A DNA stretch of 47,781 nucleotides from contig CAJOJD010000025.1 of assembly GCA_905234745.1 (NCBI GenBank), forward strand, positions 1-47,781. Direction: 5' to 3'. The DNA is from an uncultured Bacteroidaceae bacterium (GTDB lineage: Bacteria > Bacteroidota > Bacteroidia > Bacteroidales > Bacteroidaceae). This document shows positions 33,734-42,149 of this stretch, in pieces (positions within the stretch are counted from its first letter, which is position 1; every line of letters starts with the position of its first letter). Below the pieces are notes generated by a model. The model saw only the letters and a program-made list of their open reading frames with translations. It was not told the origin of the DNA and searched no databases. A program made the translations under genes and the position numbers.

Positions 33734-34414
33734 TTAGGAGTTTAAGAACTCCAGCACTGCCCGGTTGAATGCATCCGGACATTTGTTCGCGATGAAGTGA
33801 TTTCCTTTGATAAGCACTAGTTGTGAATCAGGTATGCTTTGAGCGATAAGACGGGTATGAGCATCCTTTATCATATCATTGGTGCCTGCAATGACAAGAG
33901 TCTTTGCCTTTATGGCCAATAATTCCGCAGGCAGGACATTAGGATCATTCACCATAAGCCCAAGCATTTCAGCATTCTGCTTGGCTTCAGGGCTTTTACG
34001 GGCAAACAAACTGGCAATCCTATAACCTATTTCAATCGGGATTTGTGTAGAAGGCTTTACACCTTTTGCATTAAGATTAGCACCGTTAAGAATAAGTCGG
34101 CTCACACGGTCAGGGTATTTGATTGCAAATATCATAGCAATGTTTCCGCCATCGGAGAAACCAAGTAGATGCGCTTTGTCTATGCCATGAGAATCCAGAA
34201 ATCCCAGCAAGTCATCGGCAAACTGACGTATGGTGAACGGAGCGTTACCTCGCGGCGTTTTTCCATGTCCGCGAGTATCCAGAGCATAAACATGATAATA
34301 TCGGGCAAATGCATCTATCTGTCCTTTGAAATAGTCACAGTTCTCACCGTTCCCGTGCAACAGAATCAACGATTCCCCTTGCCCCTTCTCAATGTAATAG
34401 TGCTCGATATCCAA
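33734..34414 (-). CDS. Alpha/beta-fold hydrolase
   Basis: A 226-residue cytosolic hydrolase: oxyanion-hole HGNGENCDYF, strand-helix YALDTRGHGKTPRG, nucleophile elbow LLGFSDGGNIA, acidic residue VIAGTNDMIKD and the catalytic His in IKGNHFIANKC. The family includes esterases, C-C hydrolases and thioesterases. It starts 8 bases after the cupin stop on the same strand, so the two form an operon probably driven from the inner end of the right repeat. Confidence 0.87.
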   Translation of the reverse strand: MDIEHYYIEKGQGESLILLHGNGENCDYFKGQIDAFARYYHVYALDTRGHGKTPRGNAPFTIRQFADDLLGFLDSHGIDKAHLLGFSDGGNIAMIFAIKYPDRVSRLILNGANLNAKGVKPSTQIPIEIGYRIASLFARKSPEAKQNAEMLGLMVNDPNVLPAELLAIKAKTLVIAGTNDMIKDAHTRLIAQSIPDSQLVLIKGNHFIANKCPDAFNRAVLEFLNS

Positions 34415-34422
34415 TTATGCTA

Positions 34423-34896
34423 TCATTCTAATGGTATTTCAGGATGTTGTACAGCCAGAGGCATATCCTCCTGAGAGAGGTAGAACATATAAAGTATGAC
34501 CGGCTTGTCTCCGCGGTTCTCACCATGATGAATGGTTCCTACCATTTCAACTACGGCCTCACCTTCATGAACGGTCTTTTCTTTTCCATCCAGACCGATG
34601 ATTGTAAGCTCTCCCTGCATCAAAACTCCGTAATTCATTACCGGATGATGATGCCAGCCCAGTTTCTGGCCAACAGGAAACTCGTATTTTACTGCAACAA
34701 GTTCCGGACGGCCCTCCAGATAATCCGGAAGTTCAACACCGTCCCAGCTTTGGGATGTGCGTATAAGCTCTGTGGATACAACTTGCTGAGGCTGTTCTGA
34801 ATTGTTGGCATTACCATTCTTGCAACTTGTCAATAGAGCTGAGCCGCATATCACAGCAGCTATAATAACGACTTGGGTGAATCTCTTAATTCTCAT
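34423..34896 (-). CDS. Cupin-domain lipoprotein
   Basis: A 157-residue protein with a lipoprotein signal (lipobox LLTSC, Cys at about residue 25) and a cupin domain: the metal-binding GWHHHPVMNYGVLMQGE and second motif HGENRGDKPVILY. Cupins of this type are often dioxygenases or isomerases, but here the function is unknown. The ATG at 34896 is chosen because upstream in-frame codons come from the repeat and the signal peptide begins MRIKRFTQ. A TATCTTTG box on the minus strand (34929-34922) lies 26 bases before the start. Confidence 0.82.
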   Translation of the reverse strand: MRIKRFTQVVIIAAVICGSALLTSCKNGNANNSEQPQQVVSTELIRTSQSWDGVELPDYLEGRPELVAVKYEFPVGQKLGWHHHPVMNYGVLMQGELTIIGLDGKEKTVHEGEAVVEMVGTIHHGENRGDKPVILYMFYLSQEDMPLAVQHPEIPLE

Positions 34897-34920
34897 ATAG
34901 TCCTTTAATTTGAGTTGCTT

Positions 34921-35030
34921 GCAAAGATACAAAAAGGGCAAAAAAAGAACCGTCCCCTTTTTGCCCTTTTGTGTCAAATCCTCATTTTTAGTGATTGTGC
35001 AGGCATTTGGGTCGGAGTACTTTTGCGGCA
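34921..35030. mobile_element. MITE-like element, right copy, inverted
   Basis: The inverted partner of the left copy (103 of 110 bases identical). Its right terminus GTACTTTTGCGGCA is intact; the left terminus is degenerate (GCAAAGATAC, without the TGCC start). It bears an inward box TATCTTTG for the cupin operon and an outward promoter for the following gene. Together the copies bracket 1,406 bases with three genes. Confidence 0.75.
34995..35025 (+). promoter_or_regulatory. Rightward promoter in right repeat, TTG-N20-TACTTTTG
   Basis: TTG at 34995-34997, a 20-base spacer and TACTTTTG at 35018-35025. The next gene starts 29 bases downstream, so the element provides its promoter. Confidence 0.75.
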
Positions 35031-35053
35031 GTTAAACCATTAATTGATAAAGT

Positions 35054-35620
35054 ATGAAACCTGTATTCAAAGTTTTGCTAATGGCAATTGCCTATCTTGT
35101 CGCATTTGTATTGGGTTCTTTAACCGGATTGATTCACCCTATGTGCTATGCCTATGTCGGCGCGCTGCTGCCGTTTCTGTTTGCATTCATCTATCTCTAC
35201 ACATCATCATTTATGCGTAGTTTCGGCGTTGCAACCGTGCTGAACGGAATCCTTATGCTCCTTCTCCTAATTGCCGGAGAGGCCGATTGGGCACTAGTTG
35301 TGGGCTTTATCATTCTTTCGGCACTTTCTGAGACCATCAGATGCCGTCAGGGATATGACACAATCAAAGGTATCCGCCTGAGTTTCCTACCCTTCGCCTA
35401 CTCTTTCTTTGCCTACACAGCTCACTGGTGGACCGATACCCAAGGCTCACTTGCTGCAGCCGTTGAGGAGATGCCAGCAGGTTATGACCAACTGATGATT
35501 CCTGTAATTGAAAATATTCCCGTTCTGATCATTGTGCTGATCATCACCCTACCCGTTGCCATGCTGGCAATAAGGCTTGCAGAACGTTCAATGAAAAAGC
35601 AGATTGAATCGTTCAAATAA
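35054..35620 (+). CDS. MptD-family ECF transporter S component (putative)
   Basis: A 188-residue membrane protein of five or six helices (VLLMAIAYLVAFVLGSLTGL, YVGALLPFLFAFIYLYT, and others to the end), matching the MptD/Trep_Strep family of substrate-binding components of energy-coupling-factor transporters. Substrate unknown. No T or A component genes are near, so it would share a common energising module. Its promoter lies in the MITE-like repeat. It ends at a strong terminator. Confidence 0.7.
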   Translation: MKPVFKVLLMAIAYLVAFVLGSLTGLIHPMCYAYVGALLPFLFAFIYLYTSSFMRSFGVATVLNGILMLLLLIAGEADWALVVGFIILSALSETIRCRQGYDTIKGIRLSFLPFAYSFFAYTAHWWTDTQGSLAAAVEEMPAGYDQLMIPVIENIPVLIIVLIITLPVAMLAIRLAERSMKKQIESFK

Positions 35621-35652
35621 ATAGACGATCATATTTATCTAAATAATGTGAG

Positions 35653-35685
35653 AAGGCCCCGCTTTTGACGGGGCCTTCATTTTTT
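35653..35685 (+). terminator. Terminator after the ECF S component gene
   Basis: AAGGCCCCG and CGGGGCCTT form a perfect 9-pair stem with a 7-base loop, followed by CATTTTTT. The T-run overlaps the stop codon of the convergent gene. Confidence 0.92.
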
Positions 35686-36745
35686 AAGGGCAAACAGGAC
35701 GAATAGATCGGCCTTCATTACGGTAACTGCCGTTACCCATTGTCGCATCTCGGCAGAACCAGAACCCATTAGCGTGATCCCAACCGCCCATTAAGAAACT
35801 GGCGGCATCATGACTGAGTGAGCTTGACCAATATATTCCGTATTCAGGATACTGACCTCTGGCAATTGCAGCCGAGTCATTAAACGCATTTACAGGTAGG
35901 AAGATTGTATTGTTTTCAAAACCTTCTTTCTTGCCCGATACACGATAACCCTTAACACCATTCTCTTCCGTCCAGGTCCATTTGCATTCTCGGCGCAGTT
36001 CATCCATCTCTGCCCCGGTTGGCATTCGCCAACTGCCTCCCCACTTGACATGAGCCACGTCATCCTCCAAGTCCAATACGGCCTTATTATCGTCACTGCA
36101 ATACTTTGTATAATTGCCACGGACTCCGTCTACACAGAACTTGTAGGTAGAGTAACTGTAGTTCAATTTTGTCTCAGTCTCACCCCAGGCGTATAAGCCA
36201 CCAACTTCTTCAGGATTATCGGCCCCCACGTTACATGTGGCCCATTTTACCGATAAGCCCAAGTCAACATACTCATGAATAATATCATCGTTAAAATAGG
36301 GCTTTCCATTCACGAGAATTTTTGTGATGGCTTTACCGTTGACAGTAATGTTACCGATACTGTCTATCTGAGCACCAGGAAGCTTACGGATAAGGTCCTC
36401 AACAGATGTTCCTTCCGAACTTTTATAGGCAGCAACGTTGAACATAACGGAATCATTGACCTTGACCGTCTGGACTTTTGCCACGACTGCCGACGCCGGT
36501 TGCTCTGACGAGTTCTGAGCCAGCAGATTGTCAGGGGAGACTGTTTTGAATGGCTGCAGAATAAACAACAGAAGAATAGCTGCTACGGCAGGGATTGATA
36601 ATGATAAAGCAAGAATCCTGTGGCGCTTCTTTGTGGCACATTCATGTGCAGCACGTCTGGAAAGGAAATCATTCCAGTCAGACTCCGGCAGATCGGCCTT
36701 GCGGCCCTCCTGACGCTCTTTTATTATGTCTTCCCAATCCTTCAT
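35684..36745 (-). CDS. Candidate anti-sigma factor fused to a TonB-receptor plug-like segment and a FISUMP domain
   Basis: A 353-residue protein with an unusual order. Residues 1-43 are a short cytosolic region (MKDWEDIIKERQEG, like anti-sigma proteins) without a zinc site. Residues 44-65 form one membrane helix. Residues 98-153 match the fragment found in outer-membrane barrel receptors: VMFNVAAYKSSEGTSVEDLI, KLPGAQIDSIGNITVNGK, TKILVNGKPYFNDD. Residues 158-353 are a FISUMP domain (EYVDLGLSVKWATCNVGA, AWGETETKLNYSYSTY, WRMPTGAEMDEL, YWSSS, final RPVCP). It overlaps the stop of an ECF sigma gene by 4 bases (ATGA), so the two are coupled. Anti-sigma activity is inferred from context only. Confidence 0.75.
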   Translation of the reverse strand: MKDWEDIIKERQEGRKADLPESDWNDFLSRRAAHECATKKRHRILALSLSIPAVAAILLLFILQPFKTVSPDNLLAQNSSEQPASAVVAKVQTVKVNDSVMFNVAAYKSSEGTSVEDLIRKLPGAQIDSIGNITVNGKAITKILVNGKPYFNDDIIHEYVDLGLSVKWATCNVGADNPEEVGGLYAWGETETKLNYSYSTYKFCVDGVRGNYTKYCSDDNKAVLDLEDDVAHVKWGGSWRMPTGAEMDELRRECKWTWTEENGVKGYRVSGKKEGFENNTIFLPVNAFNDSAAIARGQYPEYGIYWSSSLSHDAASFLMGGWDHANGFWFCRDATMGNGSYRNEGRSIRPVCP

Positions 36746-37317
36746 TGTCCTGTTTTGTTTAGATAATCTGTAAGTACCTTCTTGAGGCTGGTACGGGCCT
36801 TTGCCAGAATTGAAGTAGAACCTCTTTCAGAAATGCCCAACGCTTTGGCTATTTCTTTATGACTGTATCCGTCAATGCAGTACATATTGAACACCGTACG
36901 CTTAACGGGAGGCAGTCCTGCTATCATCTCATCCAAAACATCATCCGGAATCCGGCGAACCGATTCAGCATCGGGTTCCAAAGCATTATCAATCTCATCG
37001 CCACTAACCAAATCAAGCGGAATCTGCCTGAATCGGCTTTTATTCTTAAGCCTGTCAACTGCCAGATTAATTGTAATTCTGCTTAACCATGCCAGAATTG
37101 AACCATCTCCTGAATATCGGAAAGAACGGAAGTTATCCATTGCCTTAATCATAGCGTCATGCATAAGATCCCGGGCCTCCTCACGGTTCTCAATATACCT
37201 AAGACAGAGCGCATAGAGCCTAGTTGCATATCTGGCATACAACTCCCCCTGTGCATCCCGCTCTTTACGGACACACCCTAACGCAAGTTCTTGTTCAGTA
37301 AGAATGGCTTTACCCAT
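36742..37317 (-). CDS. ECF-type RNA polymerase sigma factor
   Basis: A 191-residue sigma-70 family protein with region 2 (RDAQGELYARYATRLYALCL, then EEARDLMHDAMIKA) and region 4 (GLPPVKRTVFNMYCIDGYSH, KEIAKALGISERGSTSILAK). It lacks regions 1 and 3, as ECF factors do. It is first in the operon and translationally coupled to the membrane protein that follows, which is the usual sigma/anti-sigma arrangement. The BspA-like gene upstream on the same strand might be a target or belong to the same transcript (71-base gap). Confidence 0.92.
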   Translation of the reverse strand: MGKAILTEQELALGCVRKERDAQGELYARYATRLYALCLRYIENREEARDLMHDAMIKAMDNFRSFRYSGDGSILAWLSRITINLAVDRLKNKSRFRQIPLDLVSGDEIDNALEPDAESVRRIPDDVLDEMIAGLPPVKRTVFNMYCIDGYSHKEIAKALGISERGSTSILAKARTSLKKVLTDYLNKTGQ

Positions 37318-37388
37318 TACTTTTTAAGGCCTTTCTGATAACTAAACTGCAATGTACGCAAAATGCGTCTTACAAAAGCAATGTTTTT

Positions 37389-38693
37389 TTAATAGTATCT
37401 GATATTCTTGAATCTGCCCCAGGCGGAACCAACCTTAGCAGCCTTTTTCTGTTTCCAACCTTTGGGAACAATCAGAACGGCGTTCTCATAGACTGACTCA
37501 TCAAAAGCATTAACCGGGCATACTATCGGGTTCACTGAACCTAGTTTGACTGAGTCCAACTCGCAGTACCTGAATGCAAGTTCTCCTATTGTTGTTATAC
37601 TGCTTGGAATTGTGACCGATGTGACGCTTGTGCAGTTATCCAACGCTCCATTCGCAATTGAAGTAACCGGCCACGTCTTGCGTTCCACTGTGATGCTGGA
37701 TTCTATGACCAGATCACCAGACGGCAGAGTGCCGCTACGTTCTACAACGGCCTCATCGGTTTCAACATCATAACGATATCTCAATTGGTTTACATATGAT
37801 GTCAAAGCATATCCGTCATCATAGAAACGGGGGTAAGTAATATGCGTTCCATCAGGATAATCATAACTACCTATCCACTTGCTCTCAACCTGTTTGAACC
37901 CCAGATCCTTGCCAAACTGATGATACAGTCTGTTCCAGACTCTGTCCGGTATCTCATCACGCCAAATGACGGCTGTTTTACCGGGCATGACGGCATATAC
38001 ATTACTGCCTTCGTGGAGATGAATAACGGAAAAACCGCCATCCTCCTGAAACATCTCGCCTGGTGCCCTGTCTATAGCCAGTTCAACCGATCCGGACAGT
38101 CTTTCAGCCAGTTTATCATCAATGCGTATGGTATCGGCACAACCTCCGCCGCAGTAGTGAAGCACCACCATGTAGCCCTTATCATCTTTATGCAGGAACA
38201 AACCGTACCAACTCCATTGTTCTGAGAAATTGATAGGTTGCACCGCATATCCGCATATAAACTCTTTGGGAATGACAGGCTGGCGCAGCACATAATTATT
38301 GTCCGCTTTAATGAAATTTCCTCCTGCACCATCAGCGGGAACCATTTTGCCGGATTTGGGGCGTGCCGGCTCCAGTTTGATCTCCATATTGTCTTTTGAG
38401 GGGCTTATTTCCAACTCCTCATACAGAAAAGTAAACACCGTAAACCTGTGCTCCGGATTGTTTATCTGCATTGAAAAGCGCCCTAAAGAATCAGCCACTT
38501 CAATATTGATAATATATCCATCATCACCATATTCCCTTATATTGACACCGGCCAACGGGCCAAAACGTCCCGTAACAGTTCCGGTAAATATATCACCCGC
38601 CTTCAGGGCACTCTGGGATTGTTGTGCAAAGGCTGGGATACAGAGCAACATCAATATAGATGTCAATGCAAGCAATAGGACTTTATTTCTCAT
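37389..38693 (-). CDS. Secreted protein with BspA-type leucine-rich repeats
   Basis: A 434-residue exported protein (signal ending CIPAFAQ). Residues near 30-110 look like a carboxypeptidase-regulatory-like or transthyretin-like domain (GDIFTGTVTGRFGPLAGVN, LGRFSMQINN). The middle is of unknown fold and mostly acidic/aromatic. The C-terminus has a single BspA LRR-5 block (GALDNCTSVTSVTIPSSITT, IGELAFRYCELDSVKLGSV) and ends in the usual VPKGWKQKKA..WGRFKNIRYY tail. The gene lies upstream of the sigma operon. Surface adhesion or recognition is typical for BspA repeats, but one block is small. Confidence 0.75.
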   Translation of the reverse strand: MRNKVLLLALTSILMLLCIPAFAQQSQSALKAGDIFTGTVTGRFGPLAGVNIREYGDDGYIINIEVADSLGRFSMQINNPEHRFTVFTFLYEELEISPSKDNMEIKLEPARPKSGKMVPADGAGGNFIKADNNYVLRQPVIPKEFICGYAVQPINFSEQWSWYGLFLHKDDKGYMVVLHYCGGGCADTIRIDDKLAERLSGSVELAIDRAPGEMFQEDGGFSVIHLHEGSNVYAVMPGKTAVIWRDEIPDRVWNRLYHQFGKDLGFKQVESKWIGSYDYPDGTHITYPRFYDDGYALTSYVNQLRYRYDVETDEAVVERSGTLPSGDLVIESSITVERKTWPVTSIANGALDNCTSVTSVTIPSSITTIGELAFRYCELDSVKLGSVNPIVCPVNAFDESVYENAVLIVPKGWKQKKAAKVGSAWGRFKNIRYY

Positions 38694-38809
38694 AATGCAA
38701 TCAATTTATCTGTTATCTAAACTGAGATCTCTAAAAAATACGTCTTTGTTTAAGAATTAATTTTTGAAACAAATGTACGTTACCGTTATTCTGGATGCAA
38801 GTTTTACGC

Positions 38810-38830
38810 GTTGCAAAACTGTTGCAAAAT
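38810..38830. promoter_or_regulatory. Direct repeat GTTGCAAAA, 11-base period
   Basis: GTTGCAAAACT is followed at once by GTTGCAAAATC: nine identical bases at one helical turn spacing. A related GTTGCAAAA occurs at 31546-31554. It lies about 40 bases before the -7 box at 38869 and could be an operator. Confidence 0.35.
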
Positions 38831-38868
38831 CACAAAGTTTGGGTATTACACACGTAAAAACGCCCCAG

Positions 38869-38876
38869 TACCTTTG
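38869..38876 (+). promoter_or_regulatory. -7 box of the leader/small RNA before the MMPL operon
   Basis: TACCTTTGC fits the consensus; no TTTG at the standard spacing, so an activator may be needed, possibly through the direct repeat just upstream. Confidence 0.5.
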
Positions 38877-38882
38877 CACTCG

Positions 38883-38987
38883 CTATGAATGTTATAAACG
38901 GAATTGGTTTATGTATGATAGTATCGGCCTTGGGTACAGGGACGAATACGAATGGGGAGGGCTGCATGTGAGCCCTCCTTCTTTTTT
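38883..38987 (+). ncRNA. Candidate leader RNA or small RNA with terminator
   Basis: Transcription from the -7 box at 38869 would give about 105 bases ending in the hairpin GGAGGGCT-GCATGTG-AGCCCTCC (38956-38978) and TTCTTTTTT. The MMPL gene begins 32 bases beyond. This may be an independent small RNA or an attenuator of the export operon. A short frame (ATG at 38911, 26 codons, MYDSIGLGYRDEYEWGGLHV and on to a stop at 38991) overlaps the hairpin, as leader peptides do. The 38694-39019 gap holds nothing else. Confidence 0.45.
38956..38987 (+). terminator. Rho-independent terminator/attenuator before MMPL gene
   Basis: Eight-pair GC-rich stem with a 7-base loop followed by TTCTTTTTT. Confidence 0.88.
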
Positions 38988-39019
38988 ATAGATAATGTAC
39001 AATTCAAAAAGCAATAGTT

Positions 39020-41368
39020 ATGACAATTGAAATGATTAATGAAAAGTTCGGGCGTGTGTGCCGCGGACTGCTTAAAAGGCGCTGGATTGCACTGGGCGCC
39101 TTTGTGTTAATCCTGTTTGTAGGAATGATCGGAATGAAGAAGATGGTCCAGGAAACATCATTCGACGCCTATTTTATTGAGGGTGACCCCATGCTGGTCA
39201 AAACCGATGAGTTCAAGGCCCATTTTGGAAACGACTACTTTGTAGGAGTACTCACAGAATGTGACAACATCTTTACCAAGAAGAACCTGACCCTGCTGCG
39301 AGAGCTCTCAAACGAGCTTATGGACAGCGTATCATATGCCGACAAGATTACATCATTGACCGATATAGAATTCATGGTCGGCGATGAATGGGGCATGAAC
39401 ATTGTGCAGATTGTGCCCGATGAGATTCCCGATGATGGAACGCCGGAGATGGAAGAAATCAAGCGCATGGCATACAGCAAGCCCAATGTATCCAAGAAGT
39501 TGGTATCAAAGGATGGCACCATGTCTTGGGTAGTACTTAAACTAAGGGCATTCCCCGAGGACAGCGTATGGCGTAAGGAAACAAATGTCGCTCCCGATAT
39601 GCAGACCGGTGCCGAGGTTGACCACATACTGCTCAAGCCCAAATATGCAGCTTTGAACCCCAAGGGAACCGGAATGCCGGTTGTGAGTTATGAAAAGATG
39701 GAGTTCATCAATGTTGAGATGAGCCGCATCATGATGATTGCCTGCATAATCTGCCTTATAGTGATGATCGTGATGACCAAGTCCCTGCGTGGCGTTATTT
39801 CACCTTTCCTGGCTGTTATAGGTGGTATGTTCATTACATACGGAATAGCCGGATACACGGGAATGTACGTAGACTCAACCACTACACTGATACCTGTGAT
39901 ACTGGGATTCGCTGTATCCATTGCCTATAACATACACATCTTCTCATACTTCAACGGCCGCATGCGCATACACGGAGAGCGCCGCAAAGCCGTTGAGGAG
40001 ACAATAACCGAGATTGGATGGTCAGTTTGCTTCTGCGGTCTCACCACGATAGTGTCCCTACTCTCTTTCCTTGTCATCCCTATCCGCCCCATGAAGTGCG
40101 TAGGTATGATCTGCTCCATGACAGTGCTGTTTGTGCTGCTCACCACACTGGTAGTAACTCCAGTGCTGCTCTCATTCGGCCGCAACCGCAAGCCGCGTGA
40201 GGGATTCACCGAGGACAGTGACACCACCTGGAGCCGCATGATGGTTCGTCTGAGCGACTGGACAATGCGCAGTTCACGTCCCGTCGTGACCGTATTCACC
40301 ATCATCTGCCTGTTCCTGTGCATCGGCCTTTTCAAGATCGTTCCGGCATTTGACATTGAGAAAACCATGGGAATAGACGTTCCTTATGTAAAGCAGGTGG
40401 TAAGCGTAGGTAAGTCCGAACTTGGCTCACTCTACAGCTATGACCTGGTTATTGAGATGCCTAATGAGGACGATGCCAAGCAGCCCGAGAACCTGCGCCG
40501 TCTGGAAAAACTCTCAGGGATTGTTGAGGGTTATGACCTGACCAAGCGCACCACAAGCATACTGGACATTCTCAAGGACCTGAACCAGACGCTCAACGAG
40601 GGCGATCCCGCCTACTACCGCATACCCGATACCGAGGAGGAGGTTGCCCAGATGATGATGCTTTATGAGAACGCCGGCGGTACCGAATCTGAGTACTGGG
40701 TTGACTATGACTACCGCCGTCTCAGACTGATGGTTGAGATATCGGACTTCAACTCAGCCGAGGTTGAGAAAGAGCTGAATGATATTGACCGTCGTGCTAA
40801 GGAGGTATTTCCGGGAGCAACCATCACAGCCGTTGGTAACCTGCCACAGTATAACGTAATGATGCAGTACCTGGTTCGCGGACAGATGCTGTCATTCATT
40901 ATATCGGTACTCATTATCGGTATTATCCTGATGATTGCATTCCAGAGCGTAAAAGTAGGTCTGATAGGTCTTATACCGAACATTATGCCGGCCATATTCG
41001 TAGGCGGCATTATGGGTTGGGCCGGAATTCCTCTCGATATGATGACTGCTACAATCATTCCCATGATGCTTGGTATGGCTGTCGATGACACCATTCACTT
41101 TATCAACCACTCAAAGCTTGAGTATGACCGCTGCGGCAAGTATCCCAAGTCAATCAACCGCACGTTCAGAGTTGTAGGTGTAGCTATCGTGACCACCAGT
41201 ATCATCACTTCGGCTGTATTCGGAAGTTTTGCCACTTCACCATGTGCCATGAACAGTCACTTTGGCTGGCTGGCAGTGGTCGGTATCATATCGGCCCTGG
41301 CTGCAGACCTGTTCGTGACACCTATTCTGGTTAAGAGATTCAAAGTATTCGGTAATGAAAAAGATTAA
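39020..41368 (+). CDS. MMPL/RND-family hydrophobic-substrate exporter
   Basis: A 782-residue inner-membrane protein with about 12 helices in two repeats, each having a large periplasmic loop, as in RND/MMPL and sterol-sensing-domain proteins. Seen are the first helix [18 protein letters not shown]-like segment near residue 30, the block of helices from residue 240, and the second set after [18 protein letters not shown] with [18 protein letters not shown], the signature of the proton-coupled family. Such proteins move lipids, hopanoids or other hydrophobic compounds. The following lipoprotein-sorting-like and barrel genes complete a path to the outer membrane. Confidence 0.88.
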   Translation: MTIEMINEKFGRVCRGLLKRRWIALGAFVLILFVGMIGMKKMVQETSFDAYFIEGDPMLVKTDEFKAHFGNDYFVGVLTECDNIFTKKNLTLLRELSNELMDSVSYADKITSLTDIEFMVGDEWGMNIVQIVPDEIPDDGTPEMEEIKRMAYSKPNVSKKLVSKDGTMSWVVLKLRAFPEDSVWRKETNVAPDMQTGAEVDHILLKPKYAALNPKGTGMPVVSYEKMEFINVEMSRIMMIACIICLIVMIVMTKSLRGVISPFLAVIGGMFITYGIAGYTGMYVDSTTTLIPVILGFAVSIAYNIHIFSYFNGRMRIHGERRKAVEETITEIGWSVCFCGLTTIVSLLSFLVIPIRPMKCVGMICSMTVLFVLLTTLVVTPVLLSFGRNRKPREGFTEDSDTTWSRMMVRLSDWTMRSSRPVVTVFTIICLFLCIGLFKIVPAFDIEKTMGIDVPYVKQVVSVGKSELGSLYSYDLVIEMPNEDDAKQPENLRRLEKLSGIVEGYDLTKRTTSILDILKDLNQTLNEGDPAYYRIPDTEEEVAQMMMLYENAGGTESEYWVDYDYRRLRLMVEISDFNSAEVEKELNDIDRRAKEVFPGATITAVGNLPQYNVMMQYLVRGQMLSFIISVLIIGIILMIAFQSVKVGLIGLIPNIMPAIFVGGIMGWAGIPLDMMTATIIPMMLGMAVDDTIHFINHSKLEYDRCGKYPKSINRTFRVVGVAIVTTSIITSAVFGSFATSPCAMNSHFGWLAVVGIISALAADLFVTPILVKRFKVFGNEKD

Positions 41369-41372
41369 GACA

Positions 41373-42149
41373 ATGAAAGCAAGAATGATTCTTACGGCAC
41401 TTGCAGGCCTTATGACAATGACGGCCGGCGCCCAGACCCTGACGGGACGTGATATAATGCAGCGCGCCAAGGATGTACCCGATGGCGACAGCCGCTACAG
41501 CGAGATGGAACTCACTCTGATCAAGAAGAACGGCGACAAGCGCGAGCGCAAGGTGGTTTCATGGTCTATCGATGAGGGTAAGGACAAGAAGACACTTATG
41601 TTCTTTACCTACCCCGGCGATGTAAACGGAACAGGATTCCTTACCTGGGATTATGATGACATTAGCAAGGATGATGATAAGTGGCTCTATCTGCCGGCCA
41701 TGAAGAAGACCCGCCGCATAAGCGGGTCATCATCCAAGACTGACTACTTTATGGGTACTGATTTTACCTATAACGATATGGGATCGCGCAATATCGATGA
41801 AGACACCCACACCCTGCTGCGTGAGGAGGAGCGTGACGGACAGAAATGCTGGGTCATTGAGTCCATCCCTGTCGATAAGCGTGAGATATACAGCCGTAAG
41901 GTCACATGGATACGTCAGGACTGCTGCGTAGCCGTCTATGTGGAGTTCTATGACAAACTGGACAAACTGCACCGCAAACTGACCATATCTGACATCAAGC
42001 AGGTTCAGGGATACTGGACCAAGTCACATATGGAGATGCAGAACGTCCAGACAGGTCACAGTACGGTCATTATAATGAAGAACCCCGAGTATGACCTTAA
42101 GGTCGACAAGAGCATGTTTACAGTAGCCAAACTTGAAAAAGGACTATGA
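41373..42149 (+). CDS. Outer membrane lipoprotein-sorting-like protein (LolA fold, DUF1329-like)
   Basis: A 258-residue periplasmic protein. Signal peptide [21 protein letters not shown]; then [39 protein letters not shown], and [16 protein letters not shown]-like [17 protein letters not shown] followed by [12 protein letters not shown]. This is the lipoprotein-sorting-like protein that accompanies MMPL transporters. I start at 41373, five bases after the MMPL stop; an ATG at 41355 overlapping the MMPL gene is possible. It would carry a lipid-like substrate across the periplasm. Its stop overlaps the next start by 4 bases. Confidence 0.87.
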   Translation: MKARMILTALAGLMTMTAGAQTLTGRDIMQRAKDVPDGDSRYSEMELTLIKKNGDKRERKVVSWSIDEGKDKKTLMFFTYPGDVNGTGFLTWDYDDISKDDDKWLYLPAMKKTRRISGSSSKTDYFMGTDFTYNDMGSRNIDEDTHTLLREEERDGQKCWVIESIPVDKREIYSRKVTWIRQDCCVAVYVEFYDKLDKLHRKLTISDIKQVQGYWTKSHMEMQNVQTGHSTVIIMKNPEYDLKVDKSMFTVAKLEKGL

